Origin: Poriferisodalis sp965226645
GTDB lineage: Bacteria; Actinomycetota; Acidimicrobiia; Acidimicrobiales; Poriferisodalaceae
NCBI GenBank assembly: GCA_965226645.1
Contig: CBDDDL010000003.1
Coordinates: 868,001-932,000 of the forward strand
Direction: 5' to 3'
Length of the DNA: 64,000 nucleotides
Each line of letters starts with the position of its first letter. Positions within the stretch are counted from its first letter, which is position 1. Below are positions 41,001 to 49,192 of this stretch, piece by piece. A program made the translations under genes and the position numbers. The notes below the pieces were generated by a model that saw only the letters and a list, made by a program, of their open reading frames with translations, made no database searches and was not told where the DNA came from.

Positions 41001-42777
41001 CGTAGACCTTGTCGTCCTGGTTGTCGGTCACCCACATAGTGGTGCCGTCGGACCAGATCCCGCCTATCCCGCCGTTACCTGCGCCTATCCCGCCGTTACC
41101 TGTAAGCGTGGAGAAGTCCCTGCCCTGCTGGCGGGCGCCGGTGGCCAAATCGTAGGCCTGCACCTTGTTGCCGTGATAGCGGGCCACCCACATGGTGGTG
41201 CCGTCAGACCAGATTCCGGTCGGGGATGAGCCGACCGAATCAAGCGGGATGTCGCGCACCGAGTTCCAGCCGAAGGGGGCTGCGGAGGCGCGGTTGGCAG
41301 TCACGGTGTAGGTCTTGGCGCCAGTGCCGTCGGTGGACCTCACCTTGACCGCGAACTTGTTCGTGCCCACGACGAGCTTGACTTGGTGGCCGTCGGCGAC
41401 GGGGTCGGCGTCGGCGGGGGAAATGTCCACCACTGCGTATGTGTCGGAAGGAGCGACGGCGACTGTGGTGACCGCAACGTCGTTGGCGACATTGGCGACG
41501 GACTCGGTTCTAGCGCCGTTGAGCAGCTCGCGGTCGCTGCCGCTGACGGTCAACGACTCCAGGGCAGCGTTAGCCGTCAGCGTGGCGGTGTCGACCCGGG
41601 TGACGACCACGGTATAGGTCGTGGTTTCGGCGCCGTTCGTGACCGTGACAGTGAACGTGTTGGCACCTTCGGCGAGGTCGACCTGGTGGCCGGCGGTGTC
41701 GGGGTCGGCGTCGTCAGCAGAGATGACCGCGGTGGCGTCGGCGTGCAGCGGCACAGCTGTGACAGTCGTGGAGGCTGTCGCACTGGGCACGAACGCCGCA
41801 AAGTCGAGTCGTCCTGGAAGGAACGAGCCGATGTCGACGCCAGTGACCTCCAGCGACCCCAGAGCCGAATCCAAGGAGGTGCGCTCAGGCATGTCGAACG
41901 CAAAGGCCTTGTTGTTGAAGCTGTCCAACACCCACATGGACGTGCCGTCAGACCAAATGCCATCAGGTTCCCTGATGCCCGCATCGACAAGGTTGTCGAA
42001 GTCCTGAGCGGGCCGGCGGACACCGGTCGCCAAATCATAAGCAAAGATCTTTCTAGCCAGCGAGTCGCCCACCCACATGGTGGCGCCATCGGACCACAAA
42101 CTGTGTGGCACCCAGTTGCCTTCATAGTCGCGCCAGTCCGCCCACTCGACCCCGTCGACAAGCCCGTTGATGTCGTTGTCGGCTCGCCGGGCACCGGTGG
42201 CCAGGTCATACGCATAGATCTTTTCGTCCCATTCGTCGGCCACCCACACGGTGGAGCCATCGGACCACATGCCGCTGGGGCTACCGTTGCCCGCAGCAGT
42301 GAGCGTGTCGATGTCGTCGTCGGGCTGACGCTCGCCGGTCGCCAAGTCATACGCATAGATCGTGTCGCGGTAAGAACCGTCGATCGCCCACATGGTGGAG
42401 CCGTCGGACCAGATGCCGAAGCCGGACCTGTACGCGGCTCGCACTTTCGTGATGTCCTTGGCCGGGTCGCGGGCCATGTCGGCCATGCGATAGGCCCTGA
42501 TGAAGTCGTCGGTGTCGGTGAGGTGGTCGCTGTAGTCAATCCACAGCGTGGTGCCATCGGACCAGATCCCGCGAGCTTCCGGCACAGTTTCGCAGAAAAT
42601 TGTGAAGGCCCGGTATTCCAAGTCGAACGACGTATCGAGCGGCCCGTCGGTGGCAGCGGCCGGCCCGACATGGACAATCGGCGTCAAGAGTGCGGCAAAC
42701 ACTGCCAGAACGATCCAGCTCAATCCCCTGAGCGGCCTCCTGCCACGCCTGTCCCGATGCAACCAGTCCAGCATCAT
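35053..42777 (-). CDS. Giant secreted protein with 35 WSDG repeats in seven groups of five
   Basis: 2574 residues. Signal peptide at about 1-45 (LSWIVLAVFAALLTPIV, cleavage near AAAT). The rest consists of 35 repeats of about 45-50 residues with the core GLWSDGTTMWVSD, then KIYAYDLATGDR and a spacer such as DIDTLAAAGN. They fall in seven blocks of exactly five, each ending in YNMP or a close variant. Blocks are joined by cadherin-like sandwiches (SLEVTGVDIGSF type) or by Gln/Glu/Pro-rich linkers (SQEPVQESQEP). This pattern suggests five-bladed propellers strung together. No CWB2 or membrane anchor is seen, so it may be released or held by partners. ATG at 42777 chosen because GGGAGG lies just upstream; the frame opens at 42816. 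Confidence 0.85.
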   Translation of the reverse strand: MMLDWLHRDRRGRRPLRGLSWIVLAVFAALLTPIVHVGPAAATDGPLDTSFDLEYRAFTIFCETVPEARGIWSDGTTLWIDYSDHLTDTDDFIRAYRMADMARDPAKDITKVRAAYRSGFGIWSDGSTMWAIDGSYRDTIYAYDLATGERQPDDDIDTLTAAGNGSPSGMWSDGSTVWVADEWDEKIYAYDLATGARRADNDINGLVDGVEWADWRDYEGNWVPHSLWSDGATMWVGDSLARKIFAYDLATGVRRPAQDFDNLVDAGIREPDGIWSDGTSMWVLDSFNNKAFAFDMPERTSLDSALGSLEVTGVDIGSFLPGRLDFAAFVPSATASTTVTAVPLHADATAVISADDADPDTAGHQVDLAEGANTFTVTVTNGAETTTYTVVVTRVDTATLTANAALESLTVSGSDRELLNGARTESVANVANDVAVTTVAVAPSDTYAVVDISPADADPVADGHQVKLVVGTNKFAVKVRSTDGTGAKTYTVTANRASAAPFGWNSVRDIPLDSVGSSPTGIWSDGTTMWVARYHGNKVQAYDLATGARQQGRDFSTLTGNGGIGAGNGGIGGIWSDGTTMWVTDNQDDKVYAFVLATGAREPGSDIGTLGSRGNHDPRGLWSDGDTMWVADWRDGKVYAYERATGAHLPGKDLNALGAAGNTDADGLWSDGTTMWVFDDLDDKIYAYDLASRVRRNALEFENPRVPGSRSRPGFSRDRAKNLWSDGDIMWVSGGRYSNRLDAFNMPVSAVLSSLQLAEIDIGSSPADISRRLSFAVSVPAATTSVTVVAVPAFPEAVVAVSPEDADAGTEGHQVSLSPGDNTITVAVANGTDAKTYTVVVTTTALAEVSDDATLSALTLSDIDFDSFDPAVTSYTVNVADTVATTTLTAVPAVADAVPAILPADADTATVGHQIDVAEGVNTVKITVESTDGTDAKTYTLRLHRASADVFGWNPFRDAYFRSSFTRTGLWSDGTTAWVADRNNHRIYAFDLATGVRRAHRDISTRSATAADFFRQGRLGDLWSDGTTMWVSDTRYATIFAFDLATGVRRAHRDIAADTARESNRNPRGLWSDGTTMWVSDRFVEVIFAYDLATGARRPARDIANPHGYPIPDVTGGGRGGPFHDQSVSTYNADGGIWSDGVTMWATDDRGNRIYAFDLATGDRRADLDFGTLGAAGNHNPRGLWSDGVTMWVSDEHDAKVYAYNMVPVTALRSLELAGIDFGSFRSSRFDYAVSVPVTTTSTTVTAVPALADASVAISPPDADTGTVGYQVSLGLGENTITAAVTDGADTTTYTVVVTRTSHAVLSGDATLSSLALSDVGIGAFDAAVTGYTADVANSVASTTVVAVATVAGSEVTISPEDADAVAAGHQVALGEGANTVTVSVGSTDGIGAETYTVTVNRASAEDFGWKVLEDVDLAADNGSARAVWSDGATMWVSNIDGPVFAYELATMSRDSDKDITTLGGVGNLYPHGLWSDGTTMWASDDSADIVFAYDLATGERRAASDVGTLGPGAVGTLAVAGNGSSKGLWSDGVTMWVSDDDDDKVYAYVLATGDRDSDSDFDTLAAAGNNDPKGLWSDGVTMWAVDDDDDKVYAYVLATGDRDSDKDFDTLAAAGNHSPMGLWSDGVTMWVSDNQDDKIYTYNMPAGTAQQSQGTAKSQESGEQPTDQADVSTRSGRDAASADATPGTFLDFAPLAASNHRARAIWSDGVTMWVTDLNGSVFAYDLATMARDSAKDILTLPGAGNFRPRGLWSNGTTMWVSDDRDDKIYAYDLATGDRRADSDIDTLAAAGNNSPKGLWSDGTTMWAVDWSDEKAYAYDLATGARRESLDVTGLRAAGNRSPRGLWSNGDTMWVTDWRDKKIYAYDLATGARREGLDVDTLVAAGNNSPRGLWSNGDTMWVSDDSSDKIYTYNMPADPAEQPQEPVEQSQEPVQESQEPAGESQEPVQQSQEPAGESSGERRDGVAAVSDDATLSGLALSGVDIGAFNAAVTDYSAEVADSVTDATVAAVATAAGATVTISPDDADAAAEGHQVALAEGANTVTVSVASSDGTSTQTYTVTVNRASAEEFGWKVLEDIELAAGNGTARAIWSDGTTMWLTDLSGSVLAYELATMARDSDKDITALRDAGNLSPRGLWSDGTTMWTSDDGADKVHAYDLATGDRRPESDIDTLAAAGNNRSRGLWSNGTTMWVADWLNGRIYAYRLATGARDSDKDIGSLHGAGNGRAAGLWSDGTTMWVADELAAKIYAYDLATGDRRAALDFDTLAAAGNNRPAGLWSDGTTMWVTDNQDTKIYTYNMPARTAQRTQEPAQRTQEPAEESVEEFGRSALRDIELAAGNSASRAIWSDGTTMWVTDLGGSVFAYELATMSRDSAKDITALRGAGNLNANGLWSDGTTMWVSDDADDKIYAYDLATGDRRAASDIGTLAAAGNDSPKGLWSDGTTMWVSDWRDGKIYAYDLATGDRRAASDIGRLPSAGNGRAAGLWSNGTTMWVTDDRDAKIYAYDLATGDRRAALDFDTLAAAGNNSPKGLWSNGTTMWASDNQDAKVYAYNMPANALPAKTSRHHACRVCA

Positions 42778-43095
42778 GCCCCTCCCGGAGTGAAGATCCG
42801 CTCTCGGAGGTGGCAAGCCGAATCAACGCCCAGCAGGGTGCTGAAAATGTCGGTCTCGGCACATCGCCAACGCTCTGACCAGCGGTCATACACCGACGAC
42901 AGTGCGCAATTGGCATTCTCTGGCACCGTGCCCACCAAAAGAACCGCCACCTCTCGATGCCGAGAGCTTAGCGAAGTGCAAATGACTATTACATGATGCT
43001 CGAATGTATATTACTTACGTTGTGATGACTGTCTGGATTGTCTGAACTGTCGGACGTTTCGTGTAGGCGGCCATGCAGGACGCGGAATCCGCTGG
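42778..43095. other. Intergenic region, no gene seen
   Basis: 318 bp between two minus-strand genes; it should contain the promoter of the giant WSDG gene. The part near 42985-43025 is AT-rich against the surrounding sequence, which fits a promoter, but I cannot assign boxes with confidence. Confidence 0.4.
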
Positions 43096-44377
43096 TCAAT
43101 TCGTCCGCCGGGGCAGGCCCAGGCGGGCGACGAGTGCGGCGGTGTGGCTTCGGTTGGTGCCGTTGATGCGCTGGACCTTGGTGCCGTCGGCTACGGCTGC
43201 GTCGATTGCAGCCCGCACTTCGGCGGACACTGCTGCGACGCCGCCGACGATGCGCACGAGCCGCAGCCGATCGCTGCCGAGCAACGCTGCGACTTCGGGC
43301 GGCAGGGCGGTGCCTGAGGTATAGACGACAGCGGAATCAGGAGTGCGTGCTGACCAGGCGGCCGCGACGCCGATGTCGGCAGAGCTCCAGCCGTTGGCGA
43401 CAATGACAGTGGTGTCGGCAGCCGATCCCGCAGCGGCGAAGACAAGCTGCGCGGCGAGAATGGCCGTCGTCACACGGGTCTCGCCATCGACCCGCGTGAT
43501 GGCAGTGCGCGGCGAGGCGTCGAGTATTGCCTGCTCGACGGCAATGGGCACGGCCGCGGCGCCGCCGACGATGATCACCTTCCTCGGCTGGAGTTCCGAG
43601 ACAAGGTTGCGGGTAGCGGCCGGCAGTTCGCTCGGCGCTGTGTAGGCGACCGCCGAGCCGGCAGTACGCGCCGAGAGCGCGGCCGCTACCCCAATGTCGG
43701 GCGGGCTCCAACCGTTCGCCAAGATCAGTGTCAATTCGCCGCCGGGGTTCTCGCCGAGAATCCTGCGGGCCACCGCAGCAGCAGTGTCGGCACGTGTGCT
43801 GCCCTCGACACGCTCCACCTTCAAGCCTGCGCGCGCACGCCTGATCTGGTGCTGCACATCCAAGCGAACCGCCGATTCGCCGCCGACGATGACGACATCG
43901 CTGACTCGGCGCTCGCGCAACAGATCGAGCGTCTCCACAGGCAATTCGTTTGACGTGACGTACGCGACAGCCGAGTCGGCGGTTCGGGCGGACAGCGCCA
44001 CAGCGGCACCGATGTCGGCGGGACTCCAGCCGTTAGCCACAACAAGGACGGCGGACGGGCCGGTGTCCTCGCCATCGTCGGCGATGCGAGGCGCGACCTC
44101 GCGGCCTCTCGTGATAGTGCGAGTGCTTGTCGGCGCTGTCGTGATGCTCCTGCTCGTGGTGAACGATGCGGACTTGTTGTTCCCGTGAGAATCGTCGTAC
44201 ACGGCGACCACACGCATGTAAAAGCGAAGGTCGTGTTCGGCAATGGTGTAGGTGTCGGTATCGGCTCCGGGAATCGGTGTCCAGGCTCGACGGTCACGAG
44301 AACGCTGCCATTCCCATTCGGTGAAGCTGTCATTGATCCCTCCGTCGGGATCGGTGAGCGTGGCCGTCACCTCGTCC
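43096..44377 (-). pseudogene. CWB2 surface protein, 5' part lost to IS insertion
   Basis: The visible 427 residues start inside an Ig-like unit (TATLTDPDGG, EWEWQRSRDRRAWTP) and end with three CWB2 repeats (VLVVANGWSPADIGAAVAL, LILANGWSPPDIGVAAAL, VIVANGWSSADIGVAAAW). This matches the C-terminal layout of the giant cadherin-like protein, so it is probably the tail of a related gene. The frame is open right up to the IS1182-family end at 44378, and the missing N-terminal part, including any signal peptide, is not found on the other side of the element. Confidence 0.8.
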
Positions 44378-46161
44378 CTAGGAGTGTGCTGAGCAAGCCG
44401 TTTGTGGGCGTGTCAGATGGTGTTTGTGTCGGGCGTGATTTGGCGGTCCGGTGGGCGGTTGTGTGCGGTGCGGGGTGGTTGACGGTGTGGGGGTGGCTGT
44501 TCGGGGCTGTGTGTGTGGGGTTCGGGTTGGGTTTGGGTGTCGCGGTGGGTTGTTGGGGGTGTTTTGTGGTGGTGGTGGTCAGTTGATGGCCCAGTGGCGG
44601 CGTTGTGTGTGATTCCGAGGTTGGTGAGCCGTTTGAGGTTGACTGCTGCGGCGCGGGTGGTGAGCCATTGCCGGTTTTTGTGGATGCCTCGGTAGGGGCA
44701 TCTTCGGTTGTTGCGCACGAGCCACGCGATGGAGCGTTCGGCCATGGGCCGCCATCGGCGGTAGTCGTGGTCGAAGCTGTCGGTGCGGGCCTGTTTGCGG
44801 GCTGTTTTGAGGAGCTGGTGGTGGGGGTGGATTTTGATGGTGCGCCCGTGGTTGGCGGTGGTGCAGCGTGCTCGCACCGGGCATGTGCGGCAGTGGCGGC
44901 CGAAGCGTGCTGTGGCTTTGGGGCTGATCGTCACGGTGATGCCTTCGGGGCAGGTCACGGTCCCGGCGTCGGTGTCGATGTCGAAGTCGTCGATGCTGTA
45001 GCCGCCTTCGACTGCGGTCTGGATCGGCGGCGGCTTGATCACCGCGGTCATCTCGCGTTCGGCGAGATGGGAGCGCAGGTCCCCGGTGCCGTAGGCGCTG
45101 TCGCCGTACACCTCGGTGCCGGCGGGCTCGTCGGCGACCAGCGCCGGCGCGGCCTGCGCGTCGCCGACATCGCCCGCGGTGAGGTCCACCGCGGTGATCA
45201 GACCCGTGTCGGGCTCGGCCGCGATGTGGGCCTTGTAGCCGTCCCGGTAGACGCTGCGCGACTTATGCACATGACGCGACTCGGGATCCACCACCGAGAT
45301 CACTCGCCCCGGCGCGGTGCGCCGCGCGATGCGCCACCGTCCCGGGGCGTCGCCGGGCTCCACGTCTTGGCCCGCGACCAGCGCCAGCAACGCCACCGCG
45401 TCGCCCTGAGCGTCGTCCAGGTCGAGATCTTCTGCTGTGCCGATCAGCTCCAGTGCGTCGTCGACGAGCTCGCTCACGAGGCGTTCCACATCGCCGGGAT
45501 CGCCCCAGTCCACCACCGCGCCGCCGGTGTCGAGATTGCGTTCGCGCACCCACACATCGCCGAGTTCCCCATGGAGCTTGCGGACCCGCCGGATCTGGTT
45601 CACGAGCATCGTGACGGTGTCCTGACGGGCCACAGCGTCATCGAGCACAGTCGAGTCCAGCACCCGCCGGTGGCTCTTCGCTACCGCGCCGCACTCAGCG
45701 ATCAACTCGCTCACCACCCGGAACACCCGATCCGGGTCGTCGCTGGCTCGCAGCCGGTTGCGCCACAGCGTCAGCACCGTGTGATGGAACGCCTCATCAG
45801 TCAACGCCAGACCCGCAGCAGCCTTCCACGCGATATCAGTCGCCAGCCGCCGGCACGCCTGCCGATCCGACAAGCCTTCGAGCGCCTGGAGCACCATCAC
45901 GGTCGCGACCACCTCGCCCGGCACCGACGGACGCCCCCGACGCGACCCGAACAAATCAGCGAACAACCCGTCCGGGAACAACCTGCTGCGATGCTCAGCC
46001 AAGAACGCGTGCACCGAGCCCACGCCCACCAGATGCCCGCACAACGCCCGCGCATCCAACAACTCACGATCCAAACGGCACGAACCCTGCATGCACACAT
46101 CCTCCCGCGCGCACACCCCCAACACGCGGAAATCCGCCCCAATAAATCAGCACGCTCCTAG
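44378..46161 (-). mobile_element. IS1182-family insertion sequence
   Basis: Inverted ends CTAGGAGTGTGCTGA (left) and CTAGGAGCGTGCTGA (right, read inward) bound a 1784-bp element with one transposase gene. CTAG is present at both borders, so a CTAG target is possible. The two flanks belong to different genes, showing a rearrangement as well as an insertion. Confidence 0.8.
44413..46092 (-). CDS. IS1182-family DDE transposase
   Basis: About 559 residues with an N-terminal DUF772-type region (GLFADLFGSRRGRPSVPGEV, ALEGLSDRQACRRLATDI). Catalytic residues: Asp in RVLDSTVLDDAV, Asp in EVYGDSAYG, Glu in RPMAERSIAWLVRNN. A cysteine cluster (GRHCRTCPVRARC) precedes the last motif, as usual for the family. 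The last 60 or so residues are His/Pro-rich and look like read-through beyond the normal end. ATG at 46092 chosen for its GGGAGG; the frame also contains an earlier start at 46125. The gene appears intact. Confidence 0.85.
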   Translation of the reverse strand: MQGSCRLDRELLDARALCGHLVGVGSVHAFLAEHRSRLFPDGLFADLFGSRRGRPSVPGEVVATVMVLQALEGLSDRQACRRLATDIAWKAAAGLALTDEAFHHTVLTLWRNRLRASDDPDRVFRVVSELIAECGAVAKSHRRVLDSTVLDDAVARQDTVTMLVNQIRRVRKLHGELGDVWVRERNLDTGGAVVDWGDPGDVERLVSELVDDALELIGTAEDLDLDDAQGDAVALLALVAGQDVEPGDAPGRWRIARRTAPGRVISVVDPESRHVHKSRSVYRDGYKAHIAAEPDTGLITAVDLTAGDVGDAQAAPALVADEPAGTEVYGDSAYGTGDLRSHLAEREMTAVIKPPPIQTAVEGGYSIDDFDIDTDAGTVTCPEGITVTISPKATARFGRHCRTCPVRARCTTANHGRTIKIHPHHQLLKTARKQARTDSFDHDYRRWRPMAERSIAWLVRNNRRCPYRGIHKNRQWLTTRAAAVNLKRLTNLGITHNAATGPSTDHHHHKTPPTTHRDTQTQPEPHTHSPEQPPPHRQPPRTAHNRPPDRQITPDTNTI

Positions 46162-46309
46162 CTACGAGTTGGAACACACGACAGCAAACGCGACAATCGG
46201 TCAACAGGTGTATTTCTGCGGATTCACCGATCTTGTGCCGCAAGTATCCGAGAAGATCAACAACGGATACCCATTCGCTCTAGTGCGGCAGGGAATTCTG
46301 GCGGGCATG
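46162..46309 (+). pseudogene. Trypsin-like peptidase, middle fragment (left of IS21)
   Basis: In-frame residues IGQQVYFCGFTDLVPQVSEK and PFALVRQGILAGM resemble the middle of trypsin-like serine peptidases. The N-terminal part, which would hold the catalytic His and Asp, was lost where the IS1182-family element sits. The fragment runs into the 6-bp target duplication GGCATG and continues in frame at 48847, after the IS21-family element. Confidence 0.78.
46304..46309. repeat. Target-site duplication of IS21-family element (left)
   Basis: GGCATG, repeated at 48847-48852 on the other side of the element. Confidence 0.85.
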
Positions 46310-46502
46310 TGTCGGCGGCCATGAGATCCTGCCCAGTGGCGGCCATGTAGCTGCCCGCTGGCGGCCAACGGTTTTGCCCAGCGGCGGCCAACAGAACTGC
46401 CCGCGTTGAAGTCCGTTTCCCGTCGGGGTCCACCGCGGCGGGGTGCTCCTGCTACTCGAATGGCCGGTCACGACAACGGTGACCATCGAGCAGGAGGAGC
46501 AA

Positions 46503-47986
46503 GTGAAGTCTCGCGAGGAAATCATGAGCATGTTGGAAGCGTTCGACCTGACTGGGTCGTTGCGGGATGCCGGCGAGCTGGCCGGTTGTTCGCATCACAG
46601 CGTCGCCGCGTATGTGGCTGAGCGCGACGAGGGTCGGCTGGGGGGTGTGGGCCCGGTGCGGCGGGAACGGATCATCGATCCGTGGATGGCGAAGATCGAG
46701 GAGTGGGTGGAGCGCTCCTGTGGCAAGATCCGCGCCGATCGTTGCCACGCCAAGCTGAAGGCGTCGGGGTTCGAGGGTTCGGACCGGACGGTGCGCCGAG
46801 CAGCGGCGGAGGCGAAGAAGAGCTTCGCGGCGGGTCGGCGGCGGGTGTATCGGCCGTGGATCGGCGAGCCGGGCATGTGGGCGCAGTGGGACTGGGGCGC
46901 GGGCCCGGTCATCGCCGGGCGAAGGACGAATCTGTTTTGTGCGTGGCTGGCGTGGTCGAGGTTCCGGGCGGTGATCGCGACCTGGGACCGCACCGTGCCC
47001 ACGGTGATTGCCTGTGTGGATCGGGCGATGCGAGCCTTTGGCGGCGCGCCGACGTATTGGCTGACCGACAACGAGCGCACGGTCACGATCTGTCACGTCG
47101 CTGGGATCGCTGTGCGCCGTCGGGAGATCGTTGCGGTCGGCGGCCGCTGCGGCGTGACGGTGGCGACGTGTGTGCCGGCGGACCCGGAGTCCAAGGGCGG
47201 CAGCGAGGCAACGGTGCGGGTCGCCAAGGCCGACTTGGTGCCAACCGACGCCAACCTGCGCGGCGGCTGCGCCGGCTGGGCCGAGCTGGTCGAGGCCTGT
47301 GAGGCGTTCACCGCTGAGGCGGACGCCCGGGTCCATCGGGTGACCCGGCGGCCGCCGGTCGAGATGCTCACCGAGGAACGGCATCGGCTGCACGCGCTGC
47401 CCGAACCCCATGCACGGCGGCGCTCGGGGAGACCCGGAAAGTCTCTTGGAGCTCCACGGTCAGCTTCGGCGCGGTGACCTGCTCGGTCCCGCACACGTTG
47501 GCCGATGAGACGGTGTGGGTGCGTGTCGACGGTGACCAGGTCGTGGTCACCCACTGCGCACCGTGGGGCCCAATCGAGGTTGCCCGCCACCAGCGTTCGA
47601 CACCTGGGCATCCGATGATCGACGACGCCCACTGCCCGGCGCGCCCGGCTGGGCCGCTCGGGCGGCGTCCGAAGCCGACGAGCGCGGCCGAGACCGAGTT
47701 CGGCGCCATCGGAAACGGTGCCCGCACCTGGCTCGTTGAACCAGCCGCCGCGGGCACGAGCCGGGTGAAGGTCAAGACGGCCCAAGCCGTCACCCTTGCC
47801 CGCCTCCACGGCCAGATCCGCGTTGATTGGGCGCTCGGTCACGCCGCGATGTTCGGCCGCTTCGCAGACGGCGACCTGGCCTCGATCCTGGTCGCGAACC
47901 CGCCCGGACAGCGCCGACGCGCCGATGACGTGCACTCGCTGCAGCCCGGCACCGCCGCTTGGGGCCGCCTCGGAGACGACCGATGA
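46503..47986 (+). pseudogene. istA: IS21-family transposase istA, frameshifted
   Basis: GTG start at 46503 with AGGAGG upstream. The N-terminal HTH (GSLRDAGELAGCSHHSVAAY) and integrase core (first Asp in MWAQWDWGAGPV, second in YWLTDNERTVT, Glu in SKGGSEATVRVAK) lie in one frame to about 47405. The C-terminal part (AALGETRKVSWSSTVSFGAV, GRFADGDLASILV) continues in another frame to 47986. Without the shift the protein would have about 490 residues, normal for IstA. The catalytic core is complete before the break, but the C-terminal domain would be lost. Confidence 0.82.
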
Positions 47987-48747
47987 ACCCAGCGCCGATC
48001 GACGAGGTCGTCGACCTGTTGCGCACCCTGCGCCTACCTCACATGCGCGCCGCAGCACCGGACCTGTTGGCCACCGCCAAGGCACAACGCCGGGAACCGG
48101 CCGAAGCAATGAGGGCACTGCTGGCCGAGGAGCTCGCCGGCCGCCAAGCATCCTCAATCCGGGCCCGGCGCAAAGCGGCCGGGTTCCCCACCGGCAAGAC
48201 CTTCGACATCTGGGACGGAACCGTCAGCTCGATCCCGGCGCCGACCCAGCGGGCGCTACGCACCCTGGAGTGGATCCACCGCCACGAGAACCTCGTCGTG
48301 TGCGGACCATCAGGCACAGGCAAGACGCACTTCCTTGAAGCGCTCGGCCAAGCCGCCGTCGATGCCGGCCACAAGGTGTCCTGGTTCAGTCTCGAGCACC
48401 TCGGCGCGCTCGTGCGCCGCCACAGCGCCGACGACACCGCCGCCAAGGCCATCAAGCGGATCATGCGCTCCGACGTCATCGTGATCGACGACATCGGCCT
48501 GCTCCCAGTCACCACCGAGACCGCCGAGGCGCTCTACCGCGTCGTCGACGCCGCTTACGAGAAACGCTCCATCGCCCTGTCGAGCAACCTTCACCCCGCC
48601 GGGTTCGACGAACTCATGCCCAAGACCATCGCCAACGCCACCGTCGACCGGCTCCTCCACCACGCCCACGTCGTCATGACCGCCGGCGACAGCATCCGCC
48701 TCACCCAAGCCACCGCCGGCAAGGGGGTGACGCCACTGACCAACTGA
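47983..48747 (+). CDS. istB: IS21-family helper ATPase istB
   Basis: A 254-residue AAA+ protein. Walker A GPSGTGKTHF, Walker B VIVIDDIG, and sensor region SSNLHPAGFDELM. IstB binds ATP, acts on target DNA and stimulates the IstA transposase. ATG at 47983 overlaps the istA stop by four bases (ATGA), so translation is coupled. The gene is intact. Confidence 0.93.
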   Translation: MNPAPIDEVVDLLRTLRLPHMRAAAPDLLATAKAQRREPAEAMRALLAEELAGRQASSIRARRKAAGFPTGKTFDIWDGTVSSIPAPTQRALRTLEWIHRHENLVVCGPSGTGKTHFLEALGQAAVDAGHKVSWFSLEHLGALVRRHSADDTAAKAIKRIMRSDVIVIDDIGLLPVTTETAEALYRVVDAAYEKRSIALSSNLHPAGFDELMPKTIANATVDRLLHHAHVVMTAGDSIRLTQATAGKGVTPLTN

Positions 48748-48846
48748 CCCACGGGCACAACACCTGGCCACCACCGGGCAGTTCTGTTGGCCACGAACGG
48801 GCAGTTCTACTGTCCGCCACTGGGCAGATCCCACTGGCCCTTGACA

Positions 48847-49131
48847 GGCATGTCGTTCGAAGATGGCAGAACGGCGCTCGTGATCGACGGTCACAACATC
48901 CCGGGGTTCTCGGGAGGACCCGTTGTGTTCCAGCCTCCCGGCAGCAGGGACTTCCGCATAGCGGGTGTCGTGTCGGGGTATCGCTTCGAACGCAAGCCCG
49001 TTTTGCGCGACGGCAAGGACACTGGCTTCTACATCGAAGACAACTCGGGATTGGTCGTCGCTCACTTGTTCAAACAAGGTGTCGAGCACGTCACAGCGAA
49101 CCCGGGTGGCGTCGAGATCAGATCGGAGTGA
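48847..49131 (+). pseudogene. Trypsin-like peptidase, C-terminal fragment (right of IS21)
   Basis: Continues the 46162-46309 fragment as GMSFEDGRTALVIDGHN, followed by the catalytic serine motif PGFSGGPVVF (compare GNSGGPV) and a short C-terminal tail to the stop at 49131. The reading frames on both sides match exactly once the IS21-family element and one GGCATG are taken out. The pre-insertion gene would have been a serine peptidase or protease-like protein of unknown substrate. Confidence 0.82.
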
Positions 49132-49192
49132 GGCAATGCGGCGACTGGGACGCTCAACCGGCGACAGCAGTGCCGCAGGAGACAGGTCGATC

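Larger units (their letters stand above)
46310..48846 (+). mobile_element. IS21-family insertion sequence
   Basis: A 2537-bp element starting TGTCGGCGGCC and ending (inward) TGTCAAGGGCC, with repeated internal GCCCAGTGGCGG-type subterminal motifs at both ends. It carries istA and istB and is flanked by a perfect 6-bp duplication, which is normal for the family. Removing the element and one duplication restores the peptidase reading frame. Confidence 0.92.

Noticed and set aside
35100..42700. Regular spaced repeats that could suggest a CRISPR array
   Set aside because: The roughly 150-bp units are protein-coding WSDG repeats in one open frame, with no short identical repeats and unique spacers.
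44605..46161. 518-codon plus-strand ORF across the IS1182 element
   Set aside because: The minus-strand frame is a clear DDE transposase with all motifs; the plus-strand ORF is its shadow.
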